A DNA stretch of 64,000 bases from Gammaproteobacteria bacterium (GTDB lineage: Bacteria; Pseudomonadota; Gammaproteobacteria; GRL18). Location of the stretch: NCBI GenBank assembly GCA_016744375.1, contig JADGEM010000003.1, positions 54,049 through 118,048 on the forward strand, read 5' to 3'. The notes beneath the pieces were generated by a model, which worked only from the letters and a program-made list of their open reading frames with translations, was not told the origin of the DNA and ran no database searches. Each line of letters begins with the position of its first letter. Position 1 is the first letter of the stretch. Shown in pieces: positions 61,850 to 64,000 of the stretch. The position numbers and the translations under genes were made by a program.

Positions 61850-61873
61850 CTAATACCATTACATAATCAATAA

Positions 61874-63457
61874 ATGAGTGGTGAAAATATGTATAGCTTG
61901 ACTGAGCAATTGCCTGAAGTAATGATTCTTGGTGTCCCTGTTGATAATCTTTCACTTGATTCAACGGTTCACCGTATCCTTTCTATGATAAAAGGCTATC
62001 AACTGGACTGGCGGCCAAGACAAGTAGTGACAGTCAATGTTGATTTTTTAATGAATTCATTAAGTTGGCTTCCGTTTGGTCCAGCCAGACATCCTGAATT
62101 ATTAGAAATCTTAAGAAATGCAGATTTGGTCACAGCAGATGGAATGCCCATTGTCTGGTTGTCTCGTTTATTGAATGCGCCATTACAAGCACGTGTAACC
62201 GGGGCAGACTTAGTATCCTCGTTAGCAAAAAAAGTTGCTCAAACGGGACATTCAGTCTATTTTCTGGGCGGAAAAGGCAGTATCGGTCAGCAGGCAGCTG
62301 ATAAATTGATAAAGGAATACCCTGGACTGAATGTTGTTGGTGTTGATTCACCCTTTGTTTATACCGAGGGTGAAGAAATGCTGGAAGCAGATGAACAGGA
62401 TAAAGCAATTCTGGAAAAAATAAACAAAGTAAAACCCGATGTTTTATTGGTTGGCTTTGGCAATCCAAAACAAGAGCTGTGGTTCAATCGTAATAGCCAT
62501 AAATTAAAGGCGGCTGTCACAATTGGAATTGGTGGAACCTATGAATTTATTGTGGGCAATGTCAGCAGAGCACCAGTCTGGGTGCAAAATAGTGGTTTTG
62601 AATGGTTCTATCGAATATTACAGGACCCTAAAAGATTGTGGAAACGCTATGCCATTGCTATCCCCAAGTTATGTGTCATAACGATCCCGTTATTGCTTTC
62701 TAACTTATTACAAAGAGAGAAAAAACGAGAATTAATTCATGACAAAAAAAATTATCTAAGTGATATTGTCCAAGGTTTGAATTCATATGAAGTGAAGATT
62801 AAGTTATCAAAGCGATTGGATAGTAACAGCATGCAGATTATTATCGATAATTGGGAGAACTATTTGTTGGGACGTAAAAATCTGTTATTTGATTTTATTG
62901 ACGTTGAAATGATTGATTCAAATGCATTAGGCATGCTGGTCAGATTGTATAAACGAGCACAAAGAAATCAGGTGAGTGTTTCATCTATTGGTCTGATTAA
63001 TGATGATGTTATACGTTTGTTGAAATTGACTCATGTTTGGGATCTATTCAATGAATCTGAAACCAGAGAAGAACCACCTCTCTTTTTTCCTGAAAAAAAT
63101 AAAAATGCCAATAATAATAAAAACATTATTATCAGTGAACAAAATGAAAAATTGACAATTGCCAATCTGGTGGGACGATTAGATGCCAGTGCTATCGCTT
63201 TAATGGATTTTGATGAATCAATCAAGTTATTGGGTGCTGGTGATTGTATTCTTGATTTATCCAGCCTTTCTTTTTTAGACAGTACAGGTTTACGATTTTT
63301 TTTCCATCTGGAGCGTGATCTAAAAAGGCGCAATAAAAAAATGGTTCTAATCAATCCCACTGAGATGATTACTCAGTTGTTGGAAATAACTAATTTGCAT
63401 CATTTTTTTAATATCAGTGACAGCAGAGAAGATGCAAAACTGACATTAAATCAATAG
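61874..63457 (+). CDS. WecG/TagA/CpsF glycosyltransferase fused to two STAS domains
   Basis: Residues about 15-270 are a GT26 glycosyltransferase: RQVVTVNVDFLMNS, NADLVTADGMPIVWLS (catalytic Asp), RVTGADLVSSLAKKV, VGFGNPKQELW and RAPVWVQNSGFEWFYRI. GT26 enzymes add a ManNAc-type or similar sugar to a lipid-linked acceptor in polysaccharide synthesis. After a hydrophobic bridge (IAIPKLCVITIPLLLSNLLQ) come two STAS domains, with the phosphorylatable Ser in FIDVEMIDSNALGML and in LSSLSFLDSTGLRFFF. The second ATG (61889) is another possible start. A regulator that appears to be of RsbU type follows after 30 bp. Fusion of GT26 with STAS domains is unusual. Probably couples partner-switch signalling to polysaccharide assembly. 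Confidence 0.9.
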   Translation: MSGENMYSLTEQLPEVMILGVPVDNLSLDSTVHRILSMIKGYQLDWRPRQVVTVNVDFLMNSLSWLPFGPARHPELLEILRNADLVTADGMPIVWLSRLLNAPLQARVTGADLVSSLAKKVAQTGHSVYFLGGKGSIGQQAADKLIKEYPGLNVVGVDSPFVYTEGEEMLEADEQDKAILEKINKVKPDVLLVGFGNPKQELWFNRNSHKLKAAVTIGIGGTYEFIVGNVSRAPVWVQNSGFEWFYRILQDPKRLWKRYAIAIPKLCVITIPLLLSNLLQREKKRELIHDKKNYLSDIVQGLNSYEVKIKLSKRLDSNSMQIIIDNWENYLLGRKNLLFDFIDVEMIDSNALGMLVRLYKRAQRNQVSVSSIGLINDDVIRLLKLTHVWDLFNESETREEPPLFFPEKNKNANNNKNIIISEQNEKLTIANLVGRLDASAIALMDFDESIKLLGAGDCILDLSSLSFLDSTGLRFFFHLERDLKRRNKKMVLINPTEMITQLLEITNLHHFFNISDSREDAKLTLNQ

Positions 63458-63487
63458 TATTTGAAGCATTAACCGGATATAAAAAAT

Positions 63488-64000
63488 ATGAAAATTCTAA
63501 TTGCTGATGATGATAAGTCTGTTTGTTTGTACCTGAAAATTGTACTGGAAAAATGGGGGTATCAAACTGTCATTTGTTTTGATGGTGAAGCAGCCTGGCA
63601 GGTGTTACAGACAGAAAACATTCATTTATTGATTACTGACTGGATGATGCCAAAACTATCAGGTGTTGAGCTGTGTCAGCGTGTGAGGAGTGATTTAGAA
63701 AGTGCTCAGTATGTGTATGCTATTTTACTTACAGCAAAAGATTCAAATGATGATTTGGTAACTGGTTTTGAATCAGGGGCTGATGATTATATTTCAAAAC
63801 CTGTTTCTTCTAAAGAATTAAAGGTTCGTCTTAAGGCGGGTCAAAGAGTGCTGAAACTGGAACGAGAACTGTTAGAAAAAAATAATCAGCTTAAATCAGC
63901 TCATAATAAAATAAAACAAAACTATCAACGAATAAAAAATGATATTAATGCCGCAGTCAAAATACAGCAGGCATTGCTGCCTAAATCAACCAATATAGAA
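63488..64000 (+). CDS. Response regulator, probably RsbU/SpoIIE-type (C-terminus beyond window)
   Basis: The visible 171 codons hold a complete receiver with acidic pair in LIADDDKS, D51 in LLITDWMMPKLSG, Thr in ILLTAKDS and Lys in YISKPVSSKE. A coiled-coil linker (LERELLEKNNQLKSAHNKIK) follows and ends DINAAVKIQQALLPKSTNIE, the usual entry into a PP2C/SpoIIE phosphatase domain. If so, it would dephosphorylate the STAS domains of the preceding protein. The rest is outside the window, so the phosphatase is inferred. Confidence 0.85.
   Translation, partial: MKILIADDDKSVCLYLKIVLEKWGYQTVICFDGEAAWQVLQTENIHLLITDWMMPKLSGVELCQRVRSDLESAQYVYAILLTAKDSNDDLVTGFESGADDYISKPVSSKELKVRLKAGQRVLKLERELLEKNNQLKSAHNKIKQNYQRIKNDINAAVKIQQALLPKSTNIE

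Overview
This window is an AT-rich stretch of a gammaproteobacterial chromosome centred on the replication origin. The replication genes dnaA-dnaN-recF-gyrB point left. rpmH-rnpA-yidD-yidC-mnmE and, further on, mnmG-rsmG-parA-parB-atpIBEFHAGDC-glmU-glmS point right. That gene order, the ParABS components and the DnaA boxes between dnaA and rpmH are those of a free-living gammaproteobacterium with a Pseudomonas-like origin. A PEP-CTERM protein, several sigma-54 promoters, c-di-GMP and chemotaxis genes and a di-haem peroxidase suggest an environmental, biofilm- or polysaccharide-forming organism. I cannot place it to genus. No rRNA, tRNA or CRISPR was seen.

Layout. (a) 1-5870: four leftward genes of an envelope cassette with PEGA, TPR and formylglycine-enzyme-like domains and a lipoprotein. 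(b) 6093-12656: gyrB, recF, dnaN, dnaA, with one perfect parS-like site beside a DnaA box and one near-perfect parS inside recF. (c) 12657-13259: probable oriC, with DnaA boxes, phased A-tracts and a very AT-rich segment. (d) 13260-17603: rpmH to mnmE. (e) 17604-36436: about 19 kb of accessory genes splitting the usual mnmE-mnmG neighbourhood. It holds a radC pseudogene, a Fic protein with a phased operator-like array, an IS21-like end remnant, a PIN/AbrB toxin-antitoxin pair, a rhodanese, a chemoreceptor, a two-component pair, a TgpA/DUF58/MoxR set with rpsA placed inside it, a PerM-type permease, a cytochrome c peroxidase and a GGDEF-EAL protein. (f) 36437-53276: mnmG, rsmG, parA, parB (split by a PEP-CTERM gene), the whole ATP synthase operon, glmU and glmS. 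(g) 53616-64000: a second accessory region with a type I secretion/IS66 chimera, a small HExxH protein, a cupin-Nudix-membrane operon, a PhnD-like binding protein next to a hybrid kinase, and a GT26-STAS-STAS protein followed by a response regulator that appears to lead into an RsbU-type phosphatase.

The most interesting signal is regulatory. Four good or plausible sigma-54 promoters (GG-N10-GC) occur: before the PEP-CTERM gene, before the cupin-Nudix operon, before a small membrane protein, and before the GT26-STAS gene. Each has an inverted repeat related to TTGYAAA-N5-7-TTTGCAA about 70-100 bp upstream, which is where an enhancer-binding protein would sit. One of these repeats lies between two divergent sigma-54 promoters. 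The simplest reading is one NtrC-family regulator, possibly the PrsR type linked to PEP-CTERM/exosortase polysaccharide systems, controlling surface polysaccharide functions. That regulator and the exosortase are not in this window.
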